DNA from: Nocardioides cynanchi
GTDB lineage: Bacteria > Actinomycetota > Actinomycetes > Propionibacteriales > Nocardioidaceae
Direction of reading: 5' to 3'
NCBI RefSeq assembly: GCF_008761635.1
Contig: NZ_CP044344.1
Location: forward strand, 434,001 to 498,000
DNA length: 64,000 nt
Position numbers and translations under genes: made by a program. Positions 1 to 9,361 of the stretch are shown here, in pieces (the stretch's first letter is position 1; each line of letters opens with the position of its first letter). Below the pieces are notes generated by a model. That model was not told where the DNA came from. It ran no database searches and saw only the letters and a program-made list of their open reading frames with translations.

Positions 1-686
1 GTGCGGTCGTCGGCCGGGAAGGGCTCGCGCCACCTCGCCCCACGTCGTACGACGAGAACGCCGACGCCGGCGGGCCCACCCCACTTGTGCGCCGAGGCCG
101 CGACGGCCGACCAGCCGTCGGGGAGCGGCATCCGCCCGGCCGAGGCGGACGCGTCGACGAGGAGCGGCACGTCGCCGACCCGCTCGGCGAGGGCCGCCAC
201 CGGCTGGATCGTGCCGACCTCGTGGTTGGCCGACTGGCAGGCCACGACCGTCGCCGACGTGACATCGACCTCGTCGAGGCGCAGCCGGCCCAGGTGGTCG
301 ACGGGAAGCACCCGGCTCGGGGCGCCCGACCACCGGGCTGCCTCGAGCACCGCCGAGTGCTCGACGGCGGTGTGCACGACGGTGTCGCCGCGGCGGCCGC
401 CGCCGCGGTGCAGCCCGAGCAGCCCCCGGTGCACGGCATCGGTCCCGGAGGCCGTGAAGGTCACCTCGTCGGCGCGCACGCCGAGGGCCTCGGCGGTCAC
501 CGCGCGGGCGTTGTCGAGCAGCAGGCGGGCCGTCCGGCCCTCGTGGTGCAGCCGGCGCGGATCGGCGTACGACCCGTCCAGCGCAGCCACCCAGGCCTTC
601 CGCGCCGCGGGGTGCAGGGCCTCGCCGGACGCGGTGTCCAGGAAGACCCGGTCCGCGGCCGGCCGACGGCGCTCGGGAGGCGACAC
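1..686 (-). CDS. Cysteine desulfurase (aminotransferase class V), 3' end outside window
   Basis: PLP-dependent enzyme of the NifS/IscS fold that releases sulfur from L-cysteine for Fe-S cluster or thio-cofactor assembly. The visible 228 residues read from a GTG at 686 and include FLDTASGEALHPAA near the start, FTASGTDAVHRGLLG, the CQSANHEVGTIQPV stretch, DASASAGRMPL, and the Schiff-base lysine motif SAHKWGGPAGVG. The C-terminal half with the sulfur-accepting cysteine lies outside the window, so a C-terminal fusion (for example to a TusA-like domain) cannot be excluded. The gene diverges from ctaC, an arrangement I associate with actinobacteria, though no functional link to the oxidase is proven. 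Confidence 0.85.
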   Translation of the reverse strand, partial: MSPPERRRPAADRVFLDTASGEALHPAARKAWVAALDGSYADPRRLHHEGRTARLLLDNARAVTAEALGVRADEVTFTASGTDAVHRGLLGLHRGGGRRGDTVVHTAVEHSAVLEAARWSGAPSRVLPVDHLGRLRLDEVDVTSATVVACQSANHEVGTIQPVAALAERVGDVPLLVDASASAGRMPLPDGWSAVAASAHKWGGPAGVGVLVVRRGARWREPFPADDR

Positions 687-793
687 GGGGCCCAACCTAA
701 CCGGGCGGCGTGCCGGGTGACCCACCACCGCAAGTGGTTCCCCGTTCGGATAGTGTGCGGGCTGTTGGTGAACGCCGAGAGAAAGGCTCGTTC

Positions 794-1714
794 GTGGGTC
801 GGCAAGTCCCTGCTTCCTCGGACGCAACACCTCGTCGTACTCCCAGTCGGGGGACCGGCAGCCGGGTCGGGCTCGTCCTGGTGTCGCTGCTGCTTCTCGT
901 CGCGCTCACCGGCTGCTCGGGACAGACGCAGCACGAGTGGTCCAACCTCGCCATGCCCGACCCCGCGACCTCCCAGGGCGAGCACGTCTTCATGCTCTGG
1001 CGCTGGGCCTGGGTCGCCGCGCTGGCCACCGGCGCCATCACCTGGGGCCTGATCTTCTACGCCATCTGGCGGTTCCGCCGTCGCAGCGACGACGAGGTTC
1101 CCGTGCAGACGCGCTACAACCTGCCGCTGGAGATCTTCTACACGATCGCGCCGATCGTGATGGTCGTGGTCTTCTTCGTGCACACCGAGCGCACGCAGAA
1201 CCTCATCCGCGAGGACGTCCCGCCGCCCGACCTGACGGTGTACGTCGTGGGGCAGCAGTGGACGTGGACGTTCAACTACCTGCCCGGCGGCAAGGTGCCG
1301 ACGCCCGGCAACCAGGTCCTCTACAGCGTCGGTGAGGCCGGCAGCCCTCCGACCCTCTACCTCCCGGTGGACAAGACCGTGGAGTTCAAGCTGCACTCGC
1401 CCGACGTGATCCACGACTTCGGGGTGCCGGGCTTCCTGGAGAAGATGGACGTCATCCCCGGGCCGGTCAAGGACGACAACCACTTCTCGGTCACCCCGAC
1501 CGTGATCGGTGACTACCGCGGCAAGTGCTACGAGCTCTGCGGGGTCTACCACTCGCGGATGCTCTTCAACGTCAAGATCGTCAGCCAAGCCGACTACACG
1601 ACGTACCTCCAGAGCCTCCAGACGCAGGGCAACGTGTCCGACCAGCCGCTGCTGGGCGGGATCACCTCCCAGACGCAGGCCGGCCTCGAGACGACCCCGG
1701 GAGCAGCCAAATGA
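794..1714 (+). CDS. ctaC: Cytochrome c oxidase subunit II (aa3-type)
   Basis: Subunit II accepts electrons from the c-type cytochrome through its CuA centre. The GTG at 794 is chosen because GAGAGAAAGG precedes it by about 7 bases; an upstream ATG at 710 would add 28 unlikely residues. The protein (306 aa) opens with a lipoprotein signal ending in LTGC, followed by two membrane helices (about residues 75-95 and 115-135) and a cupredoxin domain. CuA ligands are visible: His in VIHDFG (about 206), then Cys-x3-Cys-x3-His-x2-Met in [14 protein letters not shown] (about 242-255), plus the aromatic QQWTWTFNY. The stop overlaps the ctaD start (ATGA), indicating translational coupling. Confidence 0.95.
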   Translation: MGRQVPASSDATPRRTPSRGTGSRVGLVLVSLLLLVALTGCSGQTQHEWSNLAMPDPATSQGEHVFMLWRWAWVAALATGAITWGLIFYAIWRFRRRSDDEVPVQTRYNLPLEIFYTIAPIVMVVVFFVHTERTQNLIREDVPPPDLTVYVVGQQWTWTFNYLPGGKVPTPGNQVLYSVGEAGSPPTLYLPVDKTVEFKLHSPDVIHDFGVPGFLEKMDVIPGPVKDDNHFSVTPTVIGDYRGKCYELCGVYHSRMLFNVKIVSQADYTTYLQSLQTQGNVSDQPLLGGITSQTQAGLETTPGAAK

Positions 1715-3456
1715 CGGCCACCACCGCGCCCACCACGATGGCGCGTCCGCGGCGCGAGCTCGGCAAGTCGATCGTCCGGGTGATCACGACGACCGACCAC
1801 AAGGTGATCGGCAAGCTCTACCTCGCCACCTCGTTCGCCTGGTTCCTCGTCGGCGGGATCATGGCCCTGCTGATGCGCTCGGAGCTGGCCAACCCCGGCA
1901 TGCAGTTCGTCAACGACGAGGTCTACAACCAGCTGTTCACGATGCACGGCACGATCATGCTGTTGCTGTTCGCGACGCCGCTGTTCTTCGGCTTCGGCAA
2001 CGTCCTGATGCCGCTCCAGATCGGCTCGCCCGACGTCGCGTTCCCGCGGCTGAACATGTTCAGCTACTGGCTGTTCCTGTTCGGCGGGCTGATCGCGGGC
2101 TCGGGCTTCCTGACCCCGTCGGGTGCGGCCGACTTCGGCTGGTTCGCCTACACGCCGCTCTCGGACGCCGTCCGCTCACCGAGCGTGGGTGGTGACCTCT
2201 GGATCATGGGTCTGTGGATGGCGGGTCTCGGCACCATCCTCGGCGCGGTCAACTTCATCACCACGATCATCTGCATGCGTGCGCCCGGGATGACGATGTT
2301 CCGGATGCCGATCTTCGTGTGGAACACGATGGTCACCAGCCTGCTCGTGCTGGTCGCGTTCCCGGTGCTGGCCGGGGCCCTGCTGTCGCTGGAGGCCGAC
2401 CGACAACTCGGGGCCCACGTCTTCGACACCAGTCACGGCGGCGCCATCTTGTGGCAGCACCTGTTCTGGTTCTTCGGGCATCCCGAGGTCTACATCATCG
2501 CGCTGCCGTTCTTCGGCATCGTCTCCGAGATCATCCCGGTCTTCAGCCGCAAGCCGATCTTCGGCTACGTCGGGCTGGTCGGCGCCACGCTCGGCATCGC
2601 GATCCTCTCGATCGCGGTGTGGGCCCACCACATGTTCGTCACCGGCAAGGTCGACCTCCCGTTCTTCTCCGGTATGACCTTCCTGATCGCGGTTCCGACG
2701 GGGGTCAAGTTCTTCAACTGGATCGGCACGATGTGGGGCGGTTCCATATCGTTCGACACCCCGATGCTCTGGACGCTCGGGTTCCTCACGACGTTCCTGT
2801 TCGGTGGCCTGACCGGCGTGATCCTGGCCAGCCCGCCGCTGGACTTCCACGTCTCCGACTCCTACTTCGTGGTCGCGCACTTCCACTACGTGGTCTTCGG
2901 GACGGTGGTGTTCGCGATGTTCGCGGGCTTCTACTTCTGGTGGCCGAAGATGACCGGGCGGATGCTGGACGAGCGGTTGGGCAAGGTCCACTTCTGGATG
3001 CTGTTCATCGGGTTCCACACCACCTTCCTGGTGCAGCACTGGCTGGGGGTGGAGGGCATGCCACGGCGGTACGCCGACTACCTCCCGCAGGACGGCTTCA
3101 CGACGCTCAACCAGATCTCCACCGCGGGCGCGTTCCTGCTGGCGGCGTCGACGTTCCCGTTCCTCTACAACGTCTGGATCTCCCGCAACGCACCGCTCGT
3201 CGAGGTCGACGACCCCTGGGGCTGGGGACGGTCCCTGGAGTGGGCCACCAGCTGCCCACCACCGCGCCACAACTTCGAGTCGATCCCGCGGATCCGCTCG
3301 GAGTCGCCGGCCTTCGACCTGCACCACCCGGAGATCGCAGCCATGGAGATGGAGCAGAACGACGCCCTCGGCGAGACCAACGTGGTCGACGCGCCCAGCG
3401 TGGACGGCCGTGAGGAGCACCTGCGCGAGCAGATGGACGGGGGCGACGAGCAGTGA
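1711..3456 (+). CDS. ctaD: Cytochrome c oxidase subunit I
   Basis: Catalytic heme-copper subunit (heme a, heme a3-CuB) that reduces oxygen and pumps protons. It has 581 residues with about 12 membrane helices. Visible signatures are FTMHGTIML with the low-spin heme histidine, FGFGNVLMP, the CuB/active-site motif [13 protein letters not shown] with the cross-linking tyrosine, the HH pair in WAHHMF, and [14 protein letters not shown] carrying the axial heme ligands. The SDSYF variant before the last motif resembles actinobacterial CtaD rather than a lost ligand. The ATG at 1711 overlaps the ctaC stop, and the 3' end overlaps ctaF (GTGA). Confidence 0.97.
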   Translation: MTATTAPTTMARPRRELGKSIVRVITTTDHKVIGKLYLATSFAWFLVGGIMALLMRSELANPGMQFVNDEVYNQLFTMHGTIMLLLFATPLFFGFGNVLMPLQIGSPDVAFPRLNMFSYWLFLFGGLIAGSGFLTPSGAADFGWFAYTPLSDAVRSPSVGGDLWIMGLWMAGLGTILGAVNFITTIICMRAPGMTMFRMPIFVWNTMVTSLLVLVAFPVLAGALLSLEADRQLGAHVFDTSHGGAILWQHLFWFFGHPEVYIIALPFFGIVSEIIPVFSRKPIFGYVGLVGATLGIAILSIAVWAHHMFVTGKVDLPFFSGMTFLIAVPTGVKFFNWIGTMWGGSISFDTPMLWTLGFLTTFLFGGLTGVILASPPLDFHVSDSYFVVAHFHYVVFGTVVFAMFAGFYFWWPKMTGRMLDERLGKVHFWMLFIGFHTTFLVQHWLGVEGMPRRYADYLPQDGFTTLNQISTAGAFLLAASTFPFLYNVWISRNAPLVEVDDPWGWGRSLEWATSCPPPRHNFESIPRIRSESPAFDLHHPEIAAMEMEQNDALGETNVVDAPSVDGREEHLREQMDGGDEQ

Positions 3457-3851
3457 AGGTCGAGGCCTGGATCTTCGGCATCACCACGGCGTTCTTCGTC
3501 GTGGTCAGCCCGGCGTACTGGCTGATCGCCGGTGACTGGACCGGCACGTCGGCACTGGTGATGACCACCCTGCTGGCCGCGATGGTGACCCTCTACCTCG
3601 GTTTCCACGCCGCCAAGATGGAGCCGCGACCGGAGGACCGCAAGGACGCCGAGATCGCCGACGGCGCCGGCGAGCTCGGGTTCTTCCCGCCGTACTCCTG
3701 GTGGCCGTTGTGGTGCGCCGGCGCCCTCGCGGTGATCGTGTACGCCGTGGCGATGGCCGCGTGGTGGCTGGTGATCATCGGCTTCGGGCTGGGCGCGCTG
3801 GCGCTGTCCGGCTTCGTGTTCGAGTACTACCGCGGCGAGCACGCCCACTGA
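3453..3851 (+). CDS. ctaF: Cytochrome c oxidase subunit IV, actinobacterial type
   Basis: Small accessory subunit (132 aa) of the actinobacterial aa3 oxidase. It has four predicted membrane segments: about residues 5-25 ([20 protein letters not shown]), 30-48, 85-103 and 105-124, separated by a polar loop with [13 protein letters not shown], which is characteristic of this family. The GTG start at 3453 overlaps the ctaD stop by 4 bases, so the three oxidase genes form one transcription-translation unit. No obvious hairpin follows the stop; 140 bases separate it from the next gene. Confidence 0.9.
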   Translation: MKVEAWIFGITTAFFVVVSPAYWLIAGDWTGTSALVMTTLLAAMVTLYLGFHAAKMEPRPEDRKDAEIADGAGELGFFPPYSWWPLWCAGALAVIVYAVAMAAWWLVIIGFGLGALALSGFVFEYYRGEHAH

Positions 3852-3992
3852 GGCCCTGTCCGGGGCTCTTCACAACCGTTCCGGGGTCCGGCACGTCCTA
3901 GTGGTGGGTGGTCTCCGACCGCTCGGCGATTCCCGTCCCCCGTGGGGTGCCGGGTTAGTCTGAGGTGTCCGTCTTTACCTTCGGGGAGTTCG

Positions 3993-5204
3993 ATGTCGTT
4001 CTTGCGTGTGCGCGCCCTTGCGGTGGCGCTGGGGTGTGCCGGGGTGGTCCTGGCCGGCTGTGGCACGGGCAGTGGCTCGTCGCCACAGAGTGCCGGTGGA
4101 CCCACCAAGGGAGTCCACACGACGCCCAGCAGCCAGGCTCCGGTGGTCGGTGCGGTGGCCAGCAACATCGCGCGCGGGGCGACCGGTGTGCCCGTCGACC
4201 GAGTGGTCAAGGTGAAAGCCGACCACGCGACGCTCGACTCGGTCACGGTGACCTCCAAGGCCGGCTCGGTGCCGGGCAAGCTCTCGGCCGACCAGACGTC
4301 GTGGACAGCCGGCGCCCTGCTCGAGCCCGGTACGTCGTACACCGTGCGGGCGGCGGCCACGACCGACGCCGGTGACGCGCTCAACCGGATCAGCCACTTC
4401 CGGACGGCCGCGCTGACCCTGGACCAGCAGACCTTCCCGTCGATCACGCCCCTGGACGGCCAGACCGTCGGGGTGGGGATGCCGGTGATCGTGCACTTCG
4501 ACGTGCCGGTCACCGACCACGCCTCGATCGAGAAGCACCTGCAGGTCGTCTCCGCGCCCGCCCAGAGGGGTAGCTGGCACTGGATCAGCGACACCGAGGT
4601 GCACTGGCGTCCGGCGACGTACTGGAAGGCCGGCACCCAGGTCACGGTGAACACCGACATCAACAGCGTGCCTGCGGGCAACGGGATCTTCGGCCAGCTC
4701 GACCGGCAGATCCACTTCACGGTCGGCGACGCGCACATCTACAAGGTGAACGCGAAGACCGACCAGCTGCGGGTCTTCAGCAACGGCCAGCTGCTGCGCA
4801 CGATCCCGGTGACCACCGGCATGCCCGGCTTCACCACCCGGTCCGGGGTCAAGGTGATCGTGGAGAAGGACCGGCGCACCCGGATGAACTCCGAGACGAT
4901 CGGCATCGACCCCAACAGCCCGAACGGCTACGACCTGAACAACGTCGAGTTCGCGATGCGGATGACGTTCTCCGGGGAGTTCCTGCACGCTGCGCCGTGG
5001 TCGGTGGCCTACCAGGGTCACTCGAACGTCTCGCACGGCTGCACCGGCATGAGCACCTCCAACGCCGGCTGGCTCTACCACCTGAGCCGGGTCGGCGACG
5101 TGGTCGAGACCACGGGCACCGACCGCCCGATGACGCTCACCAACGGCTACGGCGACTGGAACGAGTCCTTCAAGACCTACGCCCAGGGCTCCGCCCTCCA
5201 CTGA
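3993..5204 (+). CDS. L,D-transpeptidase lipoprotein with Ig-like domains (LdtMt2 type)
   Basis: Cell-wall enzyme expected to make 3-3 (mDap-mDap) cross-links in peptidoglycan. The ATG at 3993 follows GGGGAG and starts a signal peptide ending in the lipobox LAGC, so the 403-aa protein is probably anchored outside the membrane. An Ig-like region (about residues 45-135) precedes a second beta domain (about 140-250) and a YkuD catalytic domain (about 250-385). The catalytic motif SNVSHGCTGMS, with the nucleophilic Cys near residue 349, and an upstream HAAPWSVA are intact. It lies between the two oxidase gene groups with no sign of co-function. The stop codon TGA is also the first bases of the adjacent 32-bp repeat. 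Confidence 0.9.
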   Translation: MSFLRVRALAVALGCAGVVLAGCGTGSGSSPQSAGGPTKGVHTTPSSQAPVVGAVASNIARGATGVPVDRVVKVKADHATLDSVTVTSKAGSVPGKLSADQTSWTAGALLEPGTSYTVRAAATTDAGDALNRISHFRTAALTLDQQTFPSITPLDGQTVGVGMPVIVHFDVPVTDHASIEKHLQVVSAPAQRGSWHWISDTEVHWRPATYWKAGTQVTVNTDINSVPAGNGIFGQLDRQIHFTVGDAHIYKVNAKTDQLRVFSNGQLLRTIPVTTGMPGFTTRSGVKVIVEKDRRTRMNSETIGIDPNSPNGYDLNNVEFAMRMTFSGEFLHAAPWSVAYQGHSNVSHGCTGMSTSNAGWLYHLSRVGDVVETTGTDRPMTLTNGYGDWNESFKTYAQGSALH

Positions 5205-5276
5205 CTCGGCACAAACAGGCAGCCAGAACACGCCGAGTCGGCACAAACAGGCAGCCAGAACACGTCGAGTCGGCAC
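5202..5276 (+). repeat. 32-bp tandem repeat, left array
   Basis: Three copies of a core at 5202, 5234 and 5266 are spaced exactly 32 bases apart. The shared core is GAGTCGGCACAAA (GACTCGGC in the first copy, truncated after CGGCAC in the third), followed by CAGGCAGCCAGAACACG. A fourth, off-register core CCGAGTCGG lies at 5318-5326. The first copy includes the transpeptidase stop codon. The repeats are contiguous, with no unique spacers, so this is not a CRISPR array. The same core occurs in opposite orientation at 6350-6487. Confidence 0.85.
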
Positions 5277-5359
5277 CCAGGGGCAGCGATCTCGAGGCGT
5301 CGTCCACAGGGCGCGAGCCGAGTCGGTTGGTGCACTGCCGGCCCGGGCATCCCAGCTGC

Positions 5360-6325
5360 ATGTACTCCTGGCCCTCCGCCTACCTGACCACCGCGGCGCG
5401 CGTGCCCGTCGACCGTCCGTTCACCACACGGTGGGCGCGGAAGCAGGGTGTGGATCCTCGGCGGCTCCGCGCGTGGGTGCGCGACGGCCTCCTCGTGGCG
5501 CCCGTGCACGGCGTCTTGTACGCCGCCCAGCTCGAGGACTCCCTGGACCTCCGTCTGGAGTGTCTGCGACTCGTCGTTCCCGCGAAGGCCGTCGTGACCG
5601 ACCGGACCGCTGCCTGGCTCCATGGCGCACCGATGGTCCTCGAGCCCAACGCGCATCTCCAGCTACCGCCGCTGGACCTGTACCTGCCTCCCGGTGGGCG
5701 GATCCGACGCGGACTCGTCCGCAGCGGTCAACGCCAGCTCCTGGCATCGGAGATCGAGGAGATCGGCGGCCTCCGGGTCACCACACGGCGGCGCACGATG
5801 TGCGACCTCGGGATGCACCTGCCTCGCCGCCAAGCGTTCGCCGCCATGTGCTCGATGCTGAAGGTTGCTGACTTCACCCTGGACGACATCAGGCTCCAGG
5901 CTGATGGTCGGTTCAAGGGTCACCGCTGGGTGTGCCAGCTGCGTGACCTGACGCCCCTGTGCGATCCGCGGCTTGCCTCACCCGGTGAGTGCAACCTGGC
6001 CCTGATCTGGCACGACACTCCCGGCCTGCCGCCCTTCGAACCGCAGTTCCAGGTGGCCGGGCCGCGTGGCTCGTTCTACCTGGACTTCGCCGTTCCGGAG
6101 CTGAGGTACGCCGCGGAGTACGACGGGGAGGAGTACCACGGCCAGGACCGTGCCGAGGCGGACTCCTCGCGACGCGCGTGGCTGGAGGAGACCGATGGCT
6201 GGATGTTCGGCATCTTCGTGGCCGCAGATGTCCGCGGGACGGGCCACGTCGCCTCCGACCGCCTGACCCGCGACATCGCCGAGGCGCGCCGTACGCTTCG
6301 AAGTCGTCGCCGCGTCATCAGGTGA
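5360..6325 (+). CDS. AbiEi-like / DUF559-type putative endonuclease-fold protein
   Basis: A 321-residue protein of a type common in actinobacteria and often labelled 'type IV toxin-antitoxin AbiEi family antitoxin domain' or 'DUF559'. Residues about 15-55 (FTTRWARKQGVDPRRLRAW, then LLVAPVHGVLYA) look like the AbiEi winged-helix. The C-terminal part (about 215-300) contains FYLDFAVPELRYAAEYDGEEYH, a D...E-x-D pattern matching a Vsr/PD-(D/E)XK-like nuclease core. No partner AbiEii-type nucleotidyltransferase toxin is adjacent, so a toxin-antitoxin role is not supported here. The ATG at 5360 is the first good start after the repeats. The real function is unknown. Confidence 0.6.
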   Translation: MYSWPSAYLTTAARVPVDRPFTTRWARKQGVDPRRLRAWVRDGLLVAPVHGVLYAAQLEDSLDLRLECLRLVVPAKAVVTDRTAAWLHGAPMVLEPNAHLQLPPLDLYLPPGGRIRRGLVRSGQRQLLASEIEEIGGLRVTTRRRTMCDLGMHLPRRQAFAAMCSMLKVADFTLDDIRLQADGRFKGHRWVCQLRDLTPLCDPRLASPGECNLALIWHDTPGLPPFEPQFQVAGPRGSFYLDFAVPELRYAAEYDGEEYHGQDRAEADSSRRAWLEETDGWMFGIFVAADVRGTGHVASDRLTRDIAEARRTLRSRRRVIR

Positions 6326-6349
6326 GGGATCGGCCGCGCGCCTCTCTGC

Positions 6350-6487
6350 GCCGACTCGGCTGCCTCCGCGTGTCTCTTTGTGCCGACTCGGCCGCCTGCG
6401 CGTGTCTCTTTGTGCCGACTCGGCCGCCTGCGCGTGTCTCTTTGCGCCGACTCGGCGGCCTGCGCGTGTCTCTTTGCGCCGACTCAG
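6350..6487 (-). repeat. 32-bp tandem repeat, right array
   Basis: Five cores GCCGACTCGG occur at 6350, 6382, 6414, 6446 and 6478, each exactly 32 bases from the last. Between cores is CGCCTGCGCGTGTCTCTTTG with few changes. Read on the minus strand the unit begins GAGTCGGCACAAAG, matching the core of the left array at 5202-5276, so the two arrays point toward each other around one gene. The fifth copy (GCCGACTCAG) contains the qcrB stop codon. The near-palindromic CCGANTCGG cores could form small hairpins and serve as a terminator for the two convergent units. Confidence 0.85.
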
Positions 6488-8235
6488 TGGGAGCGGAGGG
6501 GGACGTCCGGGGTGTCGCGCAGGGCGTGGTCGTCGAACTCGTGACCCGACGCCGGGTGGTCGAGGCCGGCCTCGAGCTCGCGGGCGTGCTCGGCGTGATG
6601 CCGGGCCTCCTCGAGCTCCTCGGCGGTCGGCTTCTGCACGTTGTCGGCGTACATCGCCCGCGAGAGACGCGCCCGCACCCGGCCGGCGCGGGTGCCGGGG
6701 GCGACCACGCCGTTCTCGTCGGTGTCGGCCTCGGGGACGTACACCTCGTCGCGCTGCCGGGCGGTGAGCGTGTAGGCGCTGGCCTCGCTGATCGGTAGGT
6801 GGCGCTCGGTGTACCCGCCCTCGGCCGAGCGCATGATGATGCCGCTCTCGTAGCCGTGTAGCAGGCGGTCGTTGTCGGCGCGCTGCAGCCCGATGCACCA
6901 GCGCCGGGTGATGAAGAACGCGATCGGCGGCACGATGAAGATCGCGGCCCGCATGAAGTAGGTGATGTGGTTGATCGACGAGTGGAACGTGATCGCGATG
7001 ATGTCGTTGCCGCCCGCGGCCCAGAAGAGCCCGTAGAGCGTCATCAGCGCCACCATGGTGGCGGTGCGGGTCGGGGCGTTGCGCGGCCGCTGGAGCAGGT
7101 GGTGGTTGCGCTTGTCACCGGTGATCCACGACTCGATGAAGGGCAGCATCAGCAGCACCGTGAACATCACCCCGGGCAGCACCTGGATCGGCAGCAGCAC
7201 GTTCCAGGAGATGGTGTGGCCCCAGATGTGGGTCTCCCAGTTGGGCATGATCCGCAGGGCGCCGTCGGGCCAGCCCATGTACCAGTCGGGCTGGGATCCC
7301 GCGGTCACCTTGGTCGGGTCGTAGGGCCCGAACTTCCAGACCGGGTTGATCGAGAGCAGCGCACCCATCAGCGCGGTGACCCCGAAGACCATGAAGAAGA
7401 ACCCGCCGGCCTTGGCCATGTAGACCGGCAGCATCGGGTAGCCGACGACGTTCTCCTCGGTGCGACCGGGGCCGGGCCACTGGGTGTGCTTGTGGAAGAC
7501 CAGCAGCAGCATGTGCGCGCCGATCAGGGCCAGCAGCAGACCCGGGATCAGCAGCACGTGGACGGTGTAGAGGCGCGGGATGATCGACTCACCCGGGAAC
7601 TCGCCGCCGAACAGGAAGAAGTCCATGTAGGTGCCGACCACCGGCGTCGCCTTGATGAAGCCGTCGGCGGCGCGGATCCCGGTGCCGGAGAGCAGGTCGT
7701 CCGGCAGGGAGTAGCCCGTGAAGCCCTCGAGGGTGCCGAGGAGCAGCAGGATGCAGCCGATCACCCAGTTCAGCTCGCGAGGCTTGCGGAACGCGCCGGT
7801 GAAGTAGACCCGCAGCAGGTGGATCATCATCGAGCCGACGAAGAGCATGGCCGCCCAGTGGTGCATCTGCCGCATCAGCAGACCGCCGCGCACGTCGAAC
7901 GAGAGGTGCAGCGTCGAGGCGAAGGCCTCGGACATGGGGACGCCCCGGAGCGCGGCGTACGAGCCCTGGTACGTCGTCTCGCCCATGCTGGGCGTGAACC
8001 ACAGGGTCAGGAACACACCGGTCAGCAGGAGGACGACGAAGCTCCACAGGGCGATCTCGCCGAGCATGAAGGACCAGTGGTCGGGGAAGACCTTGCGCAG
8101 GTTCTTCTTGGCCAGCGTCGCCAGGCCGAGCCGGTCGTCGGCCCAGGTGGCCGCGGCACCCGCCTTGCTCGACTTCTGGGCGGTGGCCGGCTTGTCGCGG
8201 TTGGTCGAGGCGATCTTGCTGGTGTCCAGTGACAT
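6484..8235 (-). CDS. qcrB: Cytochrome bc1 complex cytochrome b subunit
   Basis: Menaquinol-oxidising cytochrome b of the actinobacterial bc1-aa3 supercomplex, 583 aa, with bis-heme b and both quinone sites. The N-terminal cytochrome b helices include HWAAMLFVGSMMIHLLRVYFTGAF and GFTGYSLPDDLLSG (Qo region), and HVLLIPGLLLALIGAHM carries the second heme ligand pair. A hydrophilic C-terminal extension (about residues 470-583) is characteristic of actinobacterial QcrB. ATG 8235 is preferred; an in-frame GTG at 8244 overlapping the qcrA stop is possible. It is last in ctaE-qcrC-qcrA-qcrB and its stop lies in the 32-bp repeat array. Confidence 0.95.
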   Translation of the reverse strand: MSLDTSKIASTNRDKPATAQKSSKAGAAATWADDRLGLATLAKKNLRKVFPDHWSFMLGEIALWSFVVLLLTGVFLTLWFTPSMGETTYQGSYAALRGVPMSEAFASTLHLSFDVRGGLLMRQMHHWAAMLFVGSMMIHLLRVYFTGAFRKPRELNWVIGCILLLLGTLEGFTGYSLPDDLLSGTGIRAADGFIKATPVVGTYMDFFLFGGEFPGESIIPRLYTVHVLLIPGLLLALIGAHMLLLVFHKHTQWPGPGRTEENVVGYPMLPVYMAKAGGFFFMVFGVTALMGALLSINPVWKFGPYDPTKVTAGSQPDWYMGWPDGALRIMPNWETHIWGHTISWNVLLPIQVLPGVMFTVLLMLPFIESWITGDKRNHHLLQRPRNAPTRTATMVALMTLYGLFWAAGGNDIIAITFHSSINHITYFMRAAIFIVPPIAFFITRRWCIGLQRADNDRLLHGYESGIIMRSAEGGYTERHLPISEASAYTLTARQRDEVYVPEADTDENGVVAPGTRAGRVRARLSRAMYADNVQKPTAEELEEARHHAEHARELEAGLDHPASGHEFDDHALRDTPDVPLRSH

Positions 8236-8236
8236 C

Positions 8237-9361
8237 TCAACCACGCTCCCAGAAGCTAGGTCCGACCGGTTGGGTGAAGTCGCGCCGTGCGGCGAGGTAC
8301 CCCTGTTCGTCCACCGTGAGCTCGAGCTGGGGCAGCGCCCGGGCAGCCGGCCCGAACAGCACCCGGCCGCTGTCGGCCAGGTCGAAGGTCGACTGATGGC
8401 ACGGGCAGAGCAGGTGGTGGGTGGTGCGCTCGTTCAGCGAGATGGGGCAGCCGACGTGGGTGCAGATCTTGGAGTAGCAGACGATGCCGTCGACCGACCA
8501 GTTCCTGGTCTGCGCCGACACGATCTCCTGCGGGTTCATCCGGTGCAGGATCACCGCGGCCTTGGCGGTGGCGGCGATGCGCTCGGTGCCGTCCACGATC
8601 GGCTGCTGGTTGTCGTCGACGGCGAAGAGGATCTCCGGCTCGGCGTTGACCAGGTCGCCGACCTCGAGGTCGGTGAGCTTGATCGGAGTGCCGATCACGT
8701 CGCGTACGACGCGCTGGAGGGTCCGACCCTGGGTCTTCCACCACGCCTGCTCGGCAGGCGTCCAGGTGTCGAGGTCCCAGATGGTGTGGTCGAGCTTGTC
8801 ACCGGGGAGCGGGCCGAGGTCGCGCAGCATGATCACCGGGACCAGGCCGAGCACGCCGCCGGCGGCCAACAGGGTGTTGCGGATCAGGGGACGACGACCC
8901 AGTCCGGACTCCTCGAGACCGGTCTGGAGGATGCCGACGGTGGCCTCGCGGTCCTCCTGCGGGGAGGCGGCCGGGTGGCGCATCTCCACGATCTCGTGGT
9001 CGGCCATCAGCTTGCGGGCCCACTGGATGATGCCCGCGCCCATGGCGAGCAGGGTCAGCGACAGGCACAGGCCGAGAGCGAGGTTGGAGGCGCCGAAGTG
9101 GCCGATGGTGTCGGGGTTGTCGCCCACCTGGAAGACGACGTACGAGGCGATGAAGAGGACGACGCCGAGGATCGCGAGCAGGAAGAGCCCCGCGACCTGA
9201 CGCTCCGCGCGCCGCTCGGCCTTGGGGTCGACGTCGGTCGGCCGCCACTGGTGCGGAGCCAGACCGGGGTTGGGCAGCGGCTCCTCGACCCGGGCGGGGG
9301 TGTGTCCCTCGTCGGCCGTCGCGTCGCCGTGGTGGGTGACGTCAGGAAGCGTGTCGCTCAT
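8237..9361 (-). CDS. qcrA: Cytochrome bc1 complex Rieske iron-sulfur subunit
   Basis: Rieske protein passing electrons from quinol to the diheme cytochrome c, 374 aa. Three membrane helices follow a polar N-terminus (about residues 60-80, 95-115 and 165-185), as in actinobacterial QcrA. The 2Fe-2S ligand boxes CTHVGC (about 300-305) and CPCHQS (about 318-323) are intact, with FGPAARALPQL after them. The ATG at 9361 forms an ATGA overlap with the qcrC stop; the apparent N-terminal extension upstream (rich in Arg and His) is an out-of-gene artefact. The qcrB start follows the stop at once. Confidence 0.95.
   Translation of the reverse strand: MSDTLPDVTHHGDATADEGHTPARVEEPLPNPGLAPHQWRPTDVDPKAERRAERQVAGLFLLAILGVVLFIASYVVFQVGDNPDTIGHFGASNLALGLCLSLTLLAMGAGIIQWARKLMADHEIVEMRHPAASPQEDREATVGILQTGLEESGLGRRPLIRNTLLAAGGVLGLVPVIMLRDLGPLPGDKLDHTIWDLDTWTPAEQAWWKTQGRTLQRVVRDVIGTPIKLTDLEVGDLVNAEPEILFAVDDNQQPIVDGTERIAATAKAAVILHRMNPQEIVSAQTRNWSVDGIVCYSKICTHVGCPISLNERTTHHLLCPCHQSTFDLADSGRVLFGPAARALPQLELTVDEQGYLAARRDFTQPVGPSFWERG

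Noticed and set aside
3975..5276. Minus-strand frame of 433 codons opposite the L,D-transpeptidase
   Set aside because: Shadow frame typical of 70% GC DNA; it has no recognisable domain, and its plus-strand partner has a lipobox and the catalytic HGC motif.
5360..6325. A type IV toxin-antitoxin system
   Set aside because: Only the AbiEi-like protein is present. No nucleotidyltransferase toxin lies next to it, and its C-terminus looks like a nuclease fold.
6350..6487. Possible CRISPR array from the regular 32-bp period
   Set aside because: The whole 32-bp unit repeats with no unique spacers, and there are no cas genes in the window. It is a tandem repeat.
6967..8232. Plus-strand frame of 421 codons opposite qcrB
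   Set aside because: Antisense to a well-conserved cytochrome b gene; the product is rich in His, Gln and Arg with no fold.
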